NCBI GenBank assembly: GCA_023412665.1
Contig: JAEZCA010000043.1
Coordinates: 1-64,000, forward strand
Direction of reading: 5' to 3'
From: Bacillota bacterium
GTDB taxonomy: Bacteria > Bacillota > Clostridia > Acetivibrionales > DTU013
DNA: 64,000 bases
In this document: one piece after another, positions 36,101 through 44,368 of the stretch
Numbering within the stretch: position 1 is the first letter of the stretch
Layout: the number at the start of each line of letters is the position of its first letter
Notes under the pieces: generated by a model
Database searches by the model: none
What the model was told of the DNA's origin: nothing
What the model saw: the letters and a program-made list of their open reading frames with translations, nothing else
Program-made: the position numbers and the translations under genes

Positions 36101-36692
36101 TGTTGACCATGTCCTTGCGACAGGGGCCGATGTCAATCTGCTCGTGCTGGATACCGAAATATATTCCAACACCGGCGGCCAGTCCTCCAAGGCAACCCCC
36201 GCCGGAGCAGTGGCCAAATTCGCTTCTGCAGGAAAGCATGTGAGGAAAAAGGATCTTGGCATGATGGCAATGAGCTATGGATATGTATATGTCGCCCAGA
36301 TCGCAATGGGAGCCAACATGAACCAGACGATAAAGGCGCTGACGGAGGCGGAGAGCTACAAGGGGCCATCGCTGGTGATTGCATATGCACCCTGTATTTC
36401 CCACGGCATCAAATCCGGTATGGGCACCAGCATCTCAGAGGAACGCAAAGCAGTAGATACAGGCTATTGGCACCTCTACCGCTTCAATCCGGAGCTGCGT
36501 GAAGCAGGCAAGAACCCGTTCCAGCTCGAGTCAAAGAAGCCTGAACGGCCCTACAGGGACTTCCTCACAGGCGAAGTGCGCTACACCCAGCTGATGAACG
36601 TCTTCCCCGACCTTGCCGAAAATCTCTTCGAGCAATCGGAGAACCACGCCCGAGACCGCTACGAAGCGTACCGCCGCCTCTCCGAGCAATAG
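33177..36692 (+). CDS. nifJ: Pyruvate:ferredoxin (flavodoxin) oxidoreductase
   Basis: A full-length 1171-residue homodimer-type PFOR: pyruvate + CoA + oxidised ferredoxin gives acetyl-CoA + CO2 + reduced ferredoxin. Pyruvate-binding N-terminal domain (FPITPSSPMAEYADEWA at the start), a ferredoxin-type domain near 680-770 with two 4Fe-4S motifs (CIQCGRCSYVCP and CTGCGNCADVCP), and a C-terminal TPP domain with CPGCGETPY, GDGWAYDIGYGG and SNTGGQ. AAGGAG lies nine bases before the ATG; an in-frame TTG one codon earlier is less likely. Monocistronic with a strong terminator. This is the central enzyme of clostridial fermentation. Confidence 0.97.
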   Translation: MKMSTMDGNQAAAYASYAFTEVAAIFPITPSSPMAEYADEWASHGKQNIFGQIVNVVEMQSEAGAAGAMHGSLQAGALTTTYTASQGLLLMIPNLYKMAGELLPGVLHVSARALAAHALSIFGDHQDVMACRQTGAAMLASANVQEVMDLGCAAHLAAIKSRIPFIHFFDGFRTSHEVQKISTIEYSDLAGLVDMQAVKDFRNRALNPEHPVARGTAQNPDVYFQGREASNKFYDQVPAIIEGCLKDIERITGRSYHLFDYYGAPDAEYVIIAMGSVCDTVNETVDYMNSRGKKTGAVIVRLYRPFSEKRLLDAIPKSVKKIAVLDRTKEPGAPGEPLYLDVCKAFYSVTGQKPLIVGGRYGLGSKDTRPSQIAAVFDNLMCDNPKDRFTIGIVDDITYTSLPEGDIIETTPAGTISCKFWGLGSDGTVGANKSAIKIIGDNTELYAQAYFSYDSKKSGGTTVSHLRFGPNPIRSPYLVYNSDYVACHNKSFLYNYDILKGLKKKGVFVLNCPWSVDELESNLPAKLKRYIAQNEISFYTIDAVKIAGEIGLGNRINMIMQTVFFKLANIIPVEDAIKYLKASIEKAYGKKGKKIVDMNNQAVDHSIEALHKVNVPKAWADAPDESKEPETVPDFIHKVQRPMARHEGDELPVSAFNGIEDGTHPLGTTAYEKRGIAIMLPQWQPDNCIQCGRCSYVCPHATIRLFLLDEQEAANAPENYTTLKAAGKGLEKMRFRVQVSPMDCTGCGNCADVCPTSEKALVMVPAEEETARQEGNWEFSLSLVPKENVMDKKTLKGSQLIQPLLEYNGACPGCGETPYVRLVTQLFGDRMMIANATGCSSIWSASSPSISYTTNSKGKGPAWANSLFEDNAEFGFGMYLGVNQIREHIADLMRRSMEQELPDALKQAFIAWLESKDDGEASRAASANVIRVLSEMDINGNQLLEDIMSKKDYLVKKSFWIIGGDGWAYDIGYGGVDHVLATGADVNLLVLDTEIYSNTGGQSSKATPAGAVAKFASAGKHVRKKDLGMMAMSYGYVYVAQIAMGANMNQTIKALTEAESYKGPSLVIAYAPCISHGIKSGMGTSISEERKAVDTGYWHLYRFNPELREAGKNPFQLESKKPERPYRDFLTGEVRYTQLMNVFPDLAENLFEQSENHARDRYEAYRRLSEQ

Positions 36693-36703
36693 CACAGTCC
36701 ATC

Positions 36704-36750
36704 AAAAAACGGGGTCGTGATCTGAAATCACAACCCCGTTTTTTATTTTT
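36704..36750. terminator. Bidirectional terminator after nifJ
   Basis: ACGGGGTCGTGAT and ATCACAACCCCGT form a 13-bp stem with one mismatch, flanked by A-run and T-run (AAAAA left, TTTTTTATTTTT right). It ends nifJ and overlaps the stop region of the convergent small spore protein gene. Confidence 0.85.
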
Positions 36751-36907
36751 CGTTTTCATCTACATGCATCTTGGCATTGTCGACCTGGAACTCAGACGGC
36801 ATCGGTACCCTGGAGTGGGATTTCTTCTTTTCGATATTAGCCCAGGCTGCAGTATCATGCTTCTCCACCGGTACGCCAAGATTATAGTCCTTCCTCTTAT
36901 CCTGCAT
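36743..36907 (-). CDS. Small spore protein, DUF3787/CDIF630_02480-like
   Basis: A 54-residue protein that matches what I know of a small clostridial spore-associated family: the core TAAWANIE, then PMPSEFQVDNAK and the C-terminal VDENEK. Function is unknown; Clostridioides difficile members are found in spores. The second of two close ATGs is used because AAGGAG lies seven bases before it and overlaps the first. Convergent with nifJ and sharing its terminator. Confidence 0.75.
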   Translation of the reverse strand: MQDKRKDYNLGVPVEKHDTAAWANIEKKKSHSRVPMPSEFQVDNAKMHVDENEK

Positions 36908-36997
36908 CTTCATTCTCCTTCTACGCAATACTTTTCCATATACATAGTCTTGAATGAATCGCCGATATTATACAGCTTTTTTGTTTTTTTAGCCGGC

Positions 36998-38221
36998 TTA
37001 AATACTGCTTAAACCATTGGCGCTTGCTCCTGCGGTCTCCAGCAAGCCCGGATGAGTGCCGGTGATACATTTTCCTCCCTCGGGCGTCACCAGGAACGTG
37101 TTCTCTATTCCTACCATTCCCACACCTTCCACTCCCGCTTTAGGTTCCACAGCAATGACCATGCCCTCCTGCAGCGGCTCGTCAAAGCCTTTTGCCAGCA
37201 CCGGCAGCTCGTCCACCTGAAGCCCGATGCCATGGCCCAGGAACTTTACCCTTCTGCTCTTGTAGCCCATAAAATTGGGAAGGAACGCTTCATCCACATC
37301 CCGCATTATGGTGTTATAAATGTTGGACGGTATCTCTCCAGGCTTGAGCATGCTTGCTATCCTATCCTGTATATGGAGGCACTTTTTATGTATTTCTTCC
37401 GCATGTGCAGGCAGCCTTCCGTCAAACACATACGTCATTGTTTTATCCGATTGATATCCCTCAAAACCGCAGCCGGTGTCGATGAATATCAGATCACCGG
37501 GCGCAAGCCTGCGCTCACTGCTGCCCATAAGCTGCATAGCTGGCCCTAGGCCGTAATTACCGCCGGGTCCGTTAAAATAGGTCGGATATAGTGAGCTTTC
37601 ACCAAATGCGATATGCCCAAGGAGTATTTCCGTATCAAACATACTGAACCGTGCCATCCCCTGATGACCTTCCTCAACAAGGGCTCTGAAAATATCCGCC
37701 GTCAGCTCTCCCTCAGTCATACCCTTCCTGAACAGCATGGGCACCCGTTCTTCAAGCACCCTTCTGTGAATATCTCCGGCCTTGATCATCAAATCCAGCT
37801 CATACCTGCTTTTGATTGATCTGATGCCGGATATGATCGGATCCATTGACTTTAACGCATTGAATCCGAAGTATTTTTTCAGTCTTTCACACATGGCAAG
37901 CGGAACAAACTCTGCTTCGATGTAGACCGTCCCAGGCAGCTTTCCAAGAGCCGCTGCCGCATCCCTGTAGGTTTCCATCTGTCTGACCGCAGGGAACATC
38001 GATTCATCCACAGCCCTTTCATAACTGCGCCGCACAAAATATACAGCTTCGGCATCGCGGGGAATGAACAGTAGCCCATCCTGCATCGTGCCTGTGAAGT
38101 AATAATGATTTATTTTGCTTATGACAAGCGCCATTTCCCAGTCCGGCGCTTTCTCATCCATAGCGGCCCTGAAGCGCTCCAGCCTGGCGTTGAGCTCTGA
38201 TAACGGTACCTTTTTTATCAT
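36998..38221 (-). CDS. M24 family Xaa-Pro-type aminopeptidase
   Basis: A 407-residue pita-bread-fold metallopeptidase, PepP/PepQ group. The dinuclear metal ligands are visible: Asp in FIDTGCGFEGYQSDKT (two Asp), His in GHGIGL, Glu in VIAVEPKA and Glu in GIENTFLVT. An N-terminal creatinase-type domain (about 1-150) has SKINHYYFTG. It would remove N-terminal residues before proline from peptides in the cytoplasm. GAGG is six bases before the chosen ATG. Monocistronic. Confidence 0.9.
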   Translation of the reverse strand: MIKKVPLSELNARLERFRAAMDEKAPDWEMALVISKINHYYFTGTMQDGLLFIPRDAEAVYFVRRSYERAVDESMFPAVRQMETYRDAAAALGKLPGTVYIEAEFVPLAMCERLKKYFGFNALKSMDPIISGIRSIKSRYELDLMIKAGDIHRRVLEERVPMLFRKGMTEGELTADIFRALVEEGHQGMARFSMFDTEILLGHIAFGESSLYPTYFNGPGGNYGLGPAMQLMGSSERRLAPGDLIFIDTGCGFEGYQSDKTMTYVFDGRLPAHAEEIHKKCLHIQDRIASMLKPGEIPSNIYNTIMRDVDEAFLPNFMGYKSRRVKFLGHGIGLQVDELPVLAKGFDEPLQEGMVIAVEPKAGVEGVGMVGIENTFLVTPEGGKCITGTHPGLLETAGASANGLSSI

Positions 38222-38655
38222 AATCATCCTCTGCGGTGTTTTTCAGATTCCCTGTCCGAGCCTTCAATCCAGATATCGCAGCAATATCTCAATATCCGGA
38301 ATCTGTTACGTCGGCAATCTGTTAAATAATAGTATACTATATTTTCTCCAAAATCCATATAAAGACAGGAGGACGACCGAAAAATTCTTGCTGCATGGAT
38401 GAATTTTCAATTAAGGGTAGTACACAGCTCCGGACAGAATCACTCCCTCCAATGAAGGCATAGGTCATTCACCGTCCACAGTTCAAGACACAGTGCTGAC
38501 GGCACCAATGCCGCCGGTTGTGGTTCCCGCTGTCTCATTCGTGCTGCATGATTTGGTCATATCTGTAAAACTTGAAGTCCATGAATAGTCTCGAGCTTAC
38601 ATCTGCAAACAGAAATTTGCTTCTACAATTTATCTAAAGGATCAAAAATCAATCG
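38222..38655. other. Intergenic region, no gene called
   Basis: No convincing gene. On the minus strand 38483-38560 could encode a 25-residue Ser/Thr/Gly-rich peptide beginning MTKSCSTNE, but it has no ribosome binding site. The open frame extends 13 codons further upstream without a start, so it may be a gene remnant. No clear promoter for the M24 gene was identified. Confidence 0.35.
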
Positions 38656-39339
38656 TTATGGTAAGACAACAGTAGGGGTCTGACCGATTGATACAGCCAA
38701 CTCGGTAAGCCTCTCCCACGTCTGACAGCCAACGATTCCATCGGCCGATAGCCCTTGCGCACGCTGGAAGTTAATCACCGCATTCCTGGTGCCTCCGCCG
38801 AATATCCCATCCAGGCCTGAGCCAGTGTACCCCAGTGCATTAAGCGCATCCTGCAGTGTCAGCACATAATTGTTCACACTACCCTGACGCACCAGCGGAT
38901 AACCTCCTGCCAGACATGCCGGCGGTGTTGCGCGGGCATCAAAGTGCACCCATGTCGGAGTCAGGTAAGCAGGCTCCACATAAGTCCATACGCCGGTGGC
39001 TGCAGCCGTGTTCCTGAGCTGGTCCCTGGTCGCGCTGTCCAGGTTTTGCCCGACATCAAAAGACACGCCTGCATAGTGCTGTGACATAGCAGCGTGTCCT
39101 CCTTCCCATATTCGCTTGAAAGCATATCCAACATATATCGGACGTCCCCATGCTCTCCTTGTTATATTGAAGGCCTCCATAGCTCGTCTGGTCGTCCAGA
39201 GCGTATTTGCCCGGGAACTTCCCCTGAACTCATTGACTGTCAGCGTTCTGCCGATATTGTAGGGCATCGCATCAGATTCAGCCCTGGTATAAAACTCCAT
39301 GGCTCCCGTCTGATTATTATATACAAAAATATTCGCCAT
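38656..39339 (-). CDS. M15-type peptidase with PG-binding domain
   Basis: A 227-residue wall hydrolase candidate. The first 150 residues resemble M15-family zinc peptidases: SQHYAGVSFDVG holds the SxHxxG..FD zinc ligands and WVHFD the third His. Residues 155-215 are a peptidoglycan-binding repeat with LDGIFGGGTRNAV and ADGIVGCQTWERL, closely similar to the binding repeat of the first gene in the window. No signal peptide; the start follows AAGGGTGG by seven to eight bases. It probably cleaves cross-link peptides, possibly in spores or via mother-cell release. It lies 114 bases downstream of the MurE-like gene. Confidence 0.78.
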   Translation of the reverse strand: MANIFVYNNQTGAMEFYTRAESDAMPYNIGRTLTVNEFRGSSRANTLWTTRRAMEAFNITRRAWGRPIYVGYAFKRIWEGGHAAMSQHYAGVSFDVGQNLDSATRDQLRNTAAATGVWTYVEPAYLTPTWVHFDARATPPACLAGGYPLVRQGSVNNYVLTLQDALNALGYTGSGLDGIFGGGTRNAVINFQRAQGLSADGIVGCQTWERLTELAVSIGQTPTVVLP

Positions 39340-39453
39340 ATTAATACCACCCTTTACATAACGTGCTCTATTCATATTATGCAAAAGGTGGTATGGCTGT
39401 TCACCGGTATGAATATTCTCCAAAGCTGGCCCTGTAACAAACTTAACAACTGT

Positions 39454-40968
39454 CTAGCTGTCGTGTCTTGCACCAAGCTCCGCAAGATATTTTTTGGTCA
39501 GTTCCACATCGGACAGTACAGGAATGTATTCCTTGCCATATTTCTGCCTGGTCTCGTTGCCCTTTCCTGTTATCAGAATGACTGTTCCCGGTTCGGAAGA
39601 CAGTATGGATTCCTTCACAGCCTGCTCCCTGTCGTCGATCAGCTCACAGCTGGCATTATTCTGCCGCACGTACTGGGCTATATCCTCGCTTATTTCTCTG
39701 GTGTCCTCGGGTCCGGGGTCCTCTGCAGTCAGATAAACCTTATCCGAATGAATACCCGCCAGCAGCCCGAGATCCTTTCTTCGGAGATATGCCTTGCCTC
39801 CGGGGCAGCCAAACACGGTAACTATTTTCATTCCGGGGAATTCAGACTTCACAGTCTCGTACAGCTTTGTGAAGCTAAGCTTGTTATGCGCATAGTCCAC
39901 AATGACTATCCTGTCCTGGTTATCATTCGCGAAATACTCCATCCTTCCGCTGGATCTTGCTTTACGCAGTCCCGAATAAATATACTGCTCCGGTATCCTC
40001 AGTGTATACGCCGCAGCAATGGCGGCAAGAGCGTTCTCAACGTTGAAGAGGCCCGGCATTGTCAATCTGAACTCTCTGTCGAAACGGCTGCACCTGACAC
40101 AGAAGAGAGTATCGAAGCCTTCCTTTCTGATATTGTATCCGTATATGTCCGCGCCCTCCTTTGTTCCGAAGGTCAGTATCCTTTCGGCGCTTTTTGCAGC
40201 CTCCATTATCCTTGGAAGCTGGTCCGAGTCAATATTGACACAAGCAGTGCCACAATGGCTGAACATTGTAAGCTTTGCGGAAATATAGTCCTCCATGTCA
40301 CTGTGCTCGATCGGGCTTATGTGATCCTCGGAGATGTTCAGAAAAATGCCGGCGTCAAAATGCACACCATGCAGCCTGCCATATTTTAATGCCTGGCTGG
40401 ACGCCTCCATGACCACATAACTGATACCGCTGTCAACGGCATTTCTGAAATGCATCTGCAGCTCCAGTGATTCGGGAGTTGTAAGGTGTGATTCCTCCCT
40501 TATGACACCGTCATACGTATCAATGGACGATATGATCCCGGCCTCCGGCCTTCCCTGGTCCCTGAGGTAATCGTCAAGTATATATTTTATATAGTAAGCA
40601 GTAGTCGATTTGCCCTTTGTGCCTGTTATTCCGACCAACGCAAGACCTTCGGCAGGATTTCCATAAAACACTGTCGCCGTCATCGCTAGCGCTTTCTTGA
40701 CATCACTGACCTTGATACACGGTATGGCCGCCTCATAATCAATCTCGCTTATGTATGCGAAAGCGCCCTTTTGAATAGCCGCTTCCAGATATGCTTCCTT
40801 AAAATTGGCCCCCTTGCATACGAACAGCGTGCTCTGAACAGTTTTGTTAGAATCGTACGACAAATTGTTCACAGACTTCATCACAGTGTCCAGCGTACAA
40901 TTATGGTAAACCAACAGTCTTTCTCCCTGAAGCTTCTCTATATATACTTCCAGCGCATGTCTTTCCAT
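39454..40968 (-). CDS. MurE-like Mur ligase
   Basis: A 504-residue ATP-dependent Mur ligase most like UDP-MurNAc-tripeptide synthetase. P-loop GITGTKGKST (about 113-122), carbamylated-Lys region SAKLTMF, and C-terminal VDYAHN and ITGKGNE motifs are intact. The position of the amino-acid-selecting motif (DNPR in meso-DAP enzymes, DNPA in the Staphylococcus lysine enzyme) reads EDPG here, so the amino acid added cannot be predicted. It is outside the usual dcw cluster. GAGGG is five bases before the ATG. 36-48 bases downstream of the CapA-VanX gene, so probably co-transcribed. Confidence 0.85.
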   Translation of the reverse strand: MERHALEVYIEKLQGERLLVYHNCTLDTVMKSVNNLSYDSNKTVQSTLFVCKGANFKEAYLEAAIQKGAFAYISEIDYEAAIPCIKVSDVKKALAMTATVFYGNPAEGLALVGITGTKGKSTTAYYIKYILDDYLRDQGRPEAGIISSIDTYDGVIREESHLTTPESLELQMHFRNAVDSGISYVVMEASSQALKYGRLHGVHFDAGIFLNISEDHISPIEHSDMEDYISAKLTMFSHCGTACVNIDSDQLPRIMEAAKSAERILTFGTKEGADIYGYNIRKEGFDTLFCVRCSRFDREFRLTMPGLFNVENALAAIAAAYTLRIPEQYIYSGLRKARSSGRMEYFANDNQDRIVIVDYAHNKLSFTKLYETVKSEFPGMKIVTVFGCPGGKAYLRRKDLGLLAGIHSDKVYLTAEDPGPEDTREISEDIAQYVRQNNASCELIDDREQAVKESILSSEPGTVILITGKGNETRQKYGKEYIPVLSDVELTKKYLAELGARHDS

Positions 40969-41016
40969 TTCTTCCCTCACACATTTTTTTATTAATTATT
41001 TCCAAGCTATCTGTCA

Positions 41017-42675
41017 TTAATCTTCTTTTTGTAATTCAGGCATAAAGTCATAGCTCTTGTATTCAGTGTCGTCAAAATGCCACCACTCGTTTTCCAGCGG
41101 TATAAATCCCGCATCCTTCATAGCGTTCTCAAGTATAAGTGCATTTTTCTTTTGCTCCGGTGAAGCCAGCTCATATGTCCTGTGAGCCTTTTTGGACATC
41201 TCGTCAAACCCGCTGGGCATATCCACCTCTTTGCTCTGGGCATCCACCAGCGTGACATCCACCGACGCCCCTCTGGTGTGGTTTGAGCCAATTTTTGCGT
41301 CCATAAAATAATAGCTGTTTTTTGCTGCTTCAAACAATATTTCGTGGCTTTTCTGCGGCCTGTATGCATCCCAGACCTTTATCCTGTAGCCCTGCTCCAT
41401 CACAATGCTGCTTGCCTTCTTCAGTTTGTCTGCAGTTCCCTTTCTCAGGTACGCAGTCTTTGATTCATATACGGGCTTTCCTGTTATGTTATCGGCTGTG
41501 GCATATTTCAAATCGATAATGGTATCCTTGACTGCAATATCGAGCCTTACCATATCCTTTTTGCCGGCATACGCCACCAGTTCCTCGTCACTCATTGCAG
41601 GGGTATATTTCAGTTTGCCGAATATCCTTTCGACCTGGCTTCCGCTTGCGATTGTCGGTCTATAATCATTTACGCTGTCGACTGACGAAATAGAACAGGG
41701 GATCACCTGGGGCATCTCGATTTTTCGAAGCGATTTGACCGAATCAAACACGAAGGTCTGCCTGAATATTGCAGTGTCAAAGTCCGAAGGCTTTTTGTTG
41801 CCTCCGAAGCAAAAGTTGCCGAGGCTGTAAGCTATATATCTTTCCTTGTATACCTCCAGCGGCTGAAGCACATGGGGATGGCTCCCTATCACAAGGTCGG
41901 CGCCTGAGTCGATTGCCAGATGTGCCAGCTCTGACTGGGCAGGATCGATCTCATATTTATACTCGTTTCCCCAATGAAAACTGACTATAACAAGATCGCT
42001 CTCATCCCTGAGCTGTTTTGTCATCGTTTCAACCTCCAGCTTAAGTGCATCCATATTTCTGCCCTGCTCAAATTCCCCAAGCTGGTTGAACCCTGCCATT
42101 CCGACAGTAATGCCATTAACCTCCGAATAAAGCGTCTCGGAATAGCCGAAATACTGAACTCCTGCTTCTTCAAGAGCCTTTCTTGTGCCGGCATAACCCT
42201 CCTGCCCATAGTCGTGCATATGGTTGTTCGCCAGATTTACCGCCTCGATGCTCCCGGCCTTAAGTATCCCTGCATACTCAGGTTTGCCCCTGAACCAGTA
42301 GTTATTTCCGTAATCATATTTTTCGGCCTTTTTTGTGGCATCGCTCAATACAGTTTCAAGGTTTGCGATGGTCAGGTCATCCTCTTCGAGAATATCGGCA
42401 ACATTGGAAAAAAAGTAGCTGTTGTCTTTATCTGCCTGTTCATATGCATATTCAAATGAATCCTTGTACCTGAACCTGTCATCCTGTCCAAGTGCCACGT
42501 CTCCGAGCGCACTTATTGTAACCCTGATATGATCATCCTCTTCCTTGATATAGCTCTGGATGATTTCAGGTTCGGCCTCCCGCTCCACAAGATAACTATT
42601 CTGTACATATAGAATCAGCGCCACCGCTGCAATCATGACAATGGCAATGGCTCTGGCTATTACTCTATATTTCAT
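41017..42675 (-). CDS. CapA-family phosphoesterase fused to VanX-type D,D-dipeptidase
   Basis: A 552-residue membrane-anchored protein. An N-terminal anchor (about 5-25) is followed by a CapA/poly-gamma-glutamate-type metallophosphoesterase domain (about 50-310: ALGDVALG, NLETVLSD, NLANNHMHDYG, SFHWGNEY, GSHPHVLQP, YSLGNFCFGG). The C-terminal 170 residues match VanX/DdpX D-Ala-D-Ala dipeptidases: WDAYRP, SNHTRGASVDVTL (His466, Asp473) and EWWHFD (Glu530, His533). Both halves keep their key residues. The domains would face outside. The start lies 13 bases from GGGAGG, so it is uncertain. Operon with the MurE-like gene. Confidence 0.88.
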   Translation of the reverse strand: MKYRVIARAIAIVMIAAVALILYVQNSYLVEREAEPEIIQSYIKEEDDHIRVTISALGDVALGQDDRFRYKDSFEYAYEQADKDNSYFFSNVADILEEDDLTIANLETVLSDATKKAEKYDYGNNYWFRGKPEYAGILKAGSIEAVNLANNHMHDYGQEGYAGTRKALEEAGVQYFGYSETLYSEVNGITVGMAGFNQLGEFEQGRNMDALKLEVETMTKQLRDESDLVIVSFHWGNEYKYEIDPAQSELAHLAIDSGADLVIGSHPHVLQPLEVYKERYIAYSLGNFCFGGNKKPSDFDTAIFRQTFVFDSVKSLRKIEMPQVIPCSISSVDSVNDYRPTIASGSQVERIFGKLKYTPAMSDEELVAYAGKKDMVRLDIAVKDTIIDLKYATADNITGKPVYESKTAYLRKGTADKLKKASSIVMEQGYRIKVWDAYRPQKSHEILFEAAKNSYYFMDAKIGSNHTRGASVDVTLVDAQSKEVDMPSGFDEMSKKAHRTYELASPEQKKNALILENAMKDAGFIPLENEWWHFDDTEYKSYDFMPELQKED

Positions 42676-42845
42676 CAGTAAAACGATACCTCCCGGCATG
42701 AAAGTAAGTATACACTAGTAATTTACCTTTTTCCGGTTTGTTTATGTATTTATATTGTACTACAATTATAGCGGCTCGTCCGAAAGAAAATTTAATTTAT
42801 TCTATAATTAAATCTGTATTCTCGCCTTCTGAAAGGTAAATCCAT

Positions 42846-42920
42846 ACCCGCCGCCAAGCGTTTTTCGACTACTTCGCCTCATCCGGCTCTGGCCGATGCT
42901 GCGTCGTACCTGCCGCCTTG
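42846..42920. repeat. GC-rich intergenic island, candidate dispersed repeat
   Basis: A stretch of about 75 bases of strikingly higher GC than the AT-rich flanks lies between the divergent CapA-VanX and DacA-type genes. It has no good open frame and no strong hairpin except a short CCGGCTCTGGCCG. No second copy is in the window. Confidence 0.3.
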
Positions 42921-42984
42921 AAACAAGAGAAAATAAATGCTAAAATATTGTCATACGAAAGCATAAAATACAACTGGAGTACAT

Positions 42985-44355
42985 ATGAAAAAATTATGTT
43001 ATGCGTCATTGATACTTGTTATATCGTTAACTCTTCTCTTTACACTCAAAGTACCGGTCTGTGCACAATCCCTCAGCATTCCGGAAGATGTTCACTATGT
43101 TTTGATAGATTCAAAAACCGGTCTTGTTATGGCCGAGCAAAATGCAGATATACAAATAAAGCCGGCAAGCCTGACTAAAATACTAACAGCTATAGTAGCG
43201 CTGGAAAATGGGGATCTTCAGCAGGAAATGACCATTTCACAGGCAGCTGTCAATGACATTGGAAGGGGCGGCATGAATATAGGCATCATGGCCGGCGAAA
43301 CCGGCCTTACACTGGAAAACATGCTCAATGTAATGCTGATCAAATCAGCCAATGAAACCGCAAACATCATAGCCGAAAACCTTGCTCCCTCCCGCAGCGA
43401 ATACATGGACATAATGAATGAAAAGGCAAAGGAGATAGGCGCCCTCAACACTTATTACGTGAATCCCTCGGGCAAGGATACGGAAAAGGAAGATGCACCG
43501 CACGTCACAACTGCCCGCGATATGGCTGCAATGGCCCGTTATGCCATGACTATCCCAGAGTTCCGCAAAATCGTGGCAACAGAGTATTACTACGGGATGC
43601 CCTCATCAACAAACAAACACGCTGACGGCTGGGATCCGCTGGTGCTCAGAAATACAAACAAGTTTCTCTGGTATGACAACACCTACACCTATACCTTCCA
43701 GGGCGAAGAGCATGAGTATACCGTCACAGGCATGAAAACCGGCTATACCGGTGCTGCAGGCAACAATCTGGTAATATCAGCCACAGGTGAAGATGGCATG
43801 GAGCTTATTTGCGTTGTGATGCATGTAATGCATTCCAACAAGGTATACAGCTACGCTTCGGAATTACTGGATTATGGTTTCCAGAATTACTCCCTGCAGA
43901 AATTGTCTGCAGCAGGACATCTTGTAAAAACAGTAATAGTGGAGGGAGCAACAGGCACTGACAACATTCTGGAGCTGGTAGCAGAAACAGACTTTGCGGC
44001 GGCAATGCCTGTCAGTTCCGACAGCCAGGGCATCGAGACCCATGTTGAAATCGACAGCAAAATACAAGCTCCGGTCAAAAAAGGCAAGGTTCTTGGATAT
44101 ATTGAATACAAGAGCGGCAATACCGTATTGGGTAAGGTAAACATAGTTGCCTCCCGACAGGTAATGAAGTCCGCAGAAGATACCACGGACGGTTCAGGTG
44201 TCACTGCCCAAGAGCATGAACCTCAGTATTCCTACGCTATACTCTTGGTATTGCTCGCATTGTGCGCATTTGTGATAATCAGATCTGTCTTAAAGAGGAT
44301 CTCCAGGAAGCTGAAGAAAAAGAAGTACGACCAGCAATTCTACCGTTCCAGATAA
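42985..44355 (+). CDS. D-alanyl-D-alanine carboxypeptidase (PBP5/DacA type, S11)
   Basis: A 456-residue low-molecular-mass penicillin-binding protein that trims the terminal D-Ala from peptidoglycan stem peptides. Signal peptide (1-27, cleavage near VCA-QS), SxxK as SLTK (Ser62, Lys65), SxN as SAN (about 121), KTG as MKTGYTG (about 241). A C-terminal beta domain (about 300-395) precedes a membrane anchor (about 410-430) and a basic tail. CTGGAG is seven to eight bases upstream. Together with the CapA-VanX gene it concentrates D-Ala metabolism functions here. Confidence 0.93.
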   Translation: MKKLCYASLILVISLTLLFTLKVPVCAQSLSIPEDVHYVLIDSKTGLVMAEQNADIQIKPASLTKILTAIVALENGDLQQEMTISQAAVNDIGRGGMNIGIMAGETGLTLENMLNVMLIKSANETANIIAENLAPSRSEYMDIMNEKAKEIGALNTYYVNPSGKDTEKEDAPHVTTARDMAAMARYAMTIPEFRKIVATEYYYGMPSSTNKHADGWDPLVLRNTNKFLWYDNTYTYTFQGEEHEYTVTGMKTGYTGAAGNNLVISATGEDGMELICVVMHVMHSNKVYSYASELLDYGFQNYSLQKLSAAGHLVKTVIVEGATGTDNILELVAETDFAAAMPVSSDSQGIETHVEIDSKIQAPVKKGKVLGYIEYKSGNTVLGKVNIVASRQVMKSAEDTTDGSGVTAQEHEPQYSYAILLVLLALCAFVIIRSVLKRISRKLKKKKYDQQFYRSR

Positions 44356-44368
44356 GCGGAATAACGCA

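Noticed and set aside
38483..38560. A 25-residue Ser/Thr/Gly-rich peptide that recalls lanthipeptide or spore peptides
   Set aside because: No ribosome binding site, and no modification or export genes nearby; the open frame also continues upstream without a start.
39094..40389. A 431-codon open frame on the plus strand, opposite the MurE-like gene
   Set aside because: It lies almost entirely antisense to a well-conserved Mur ligase and the M15 gene, and its translation has no recognisable domain.
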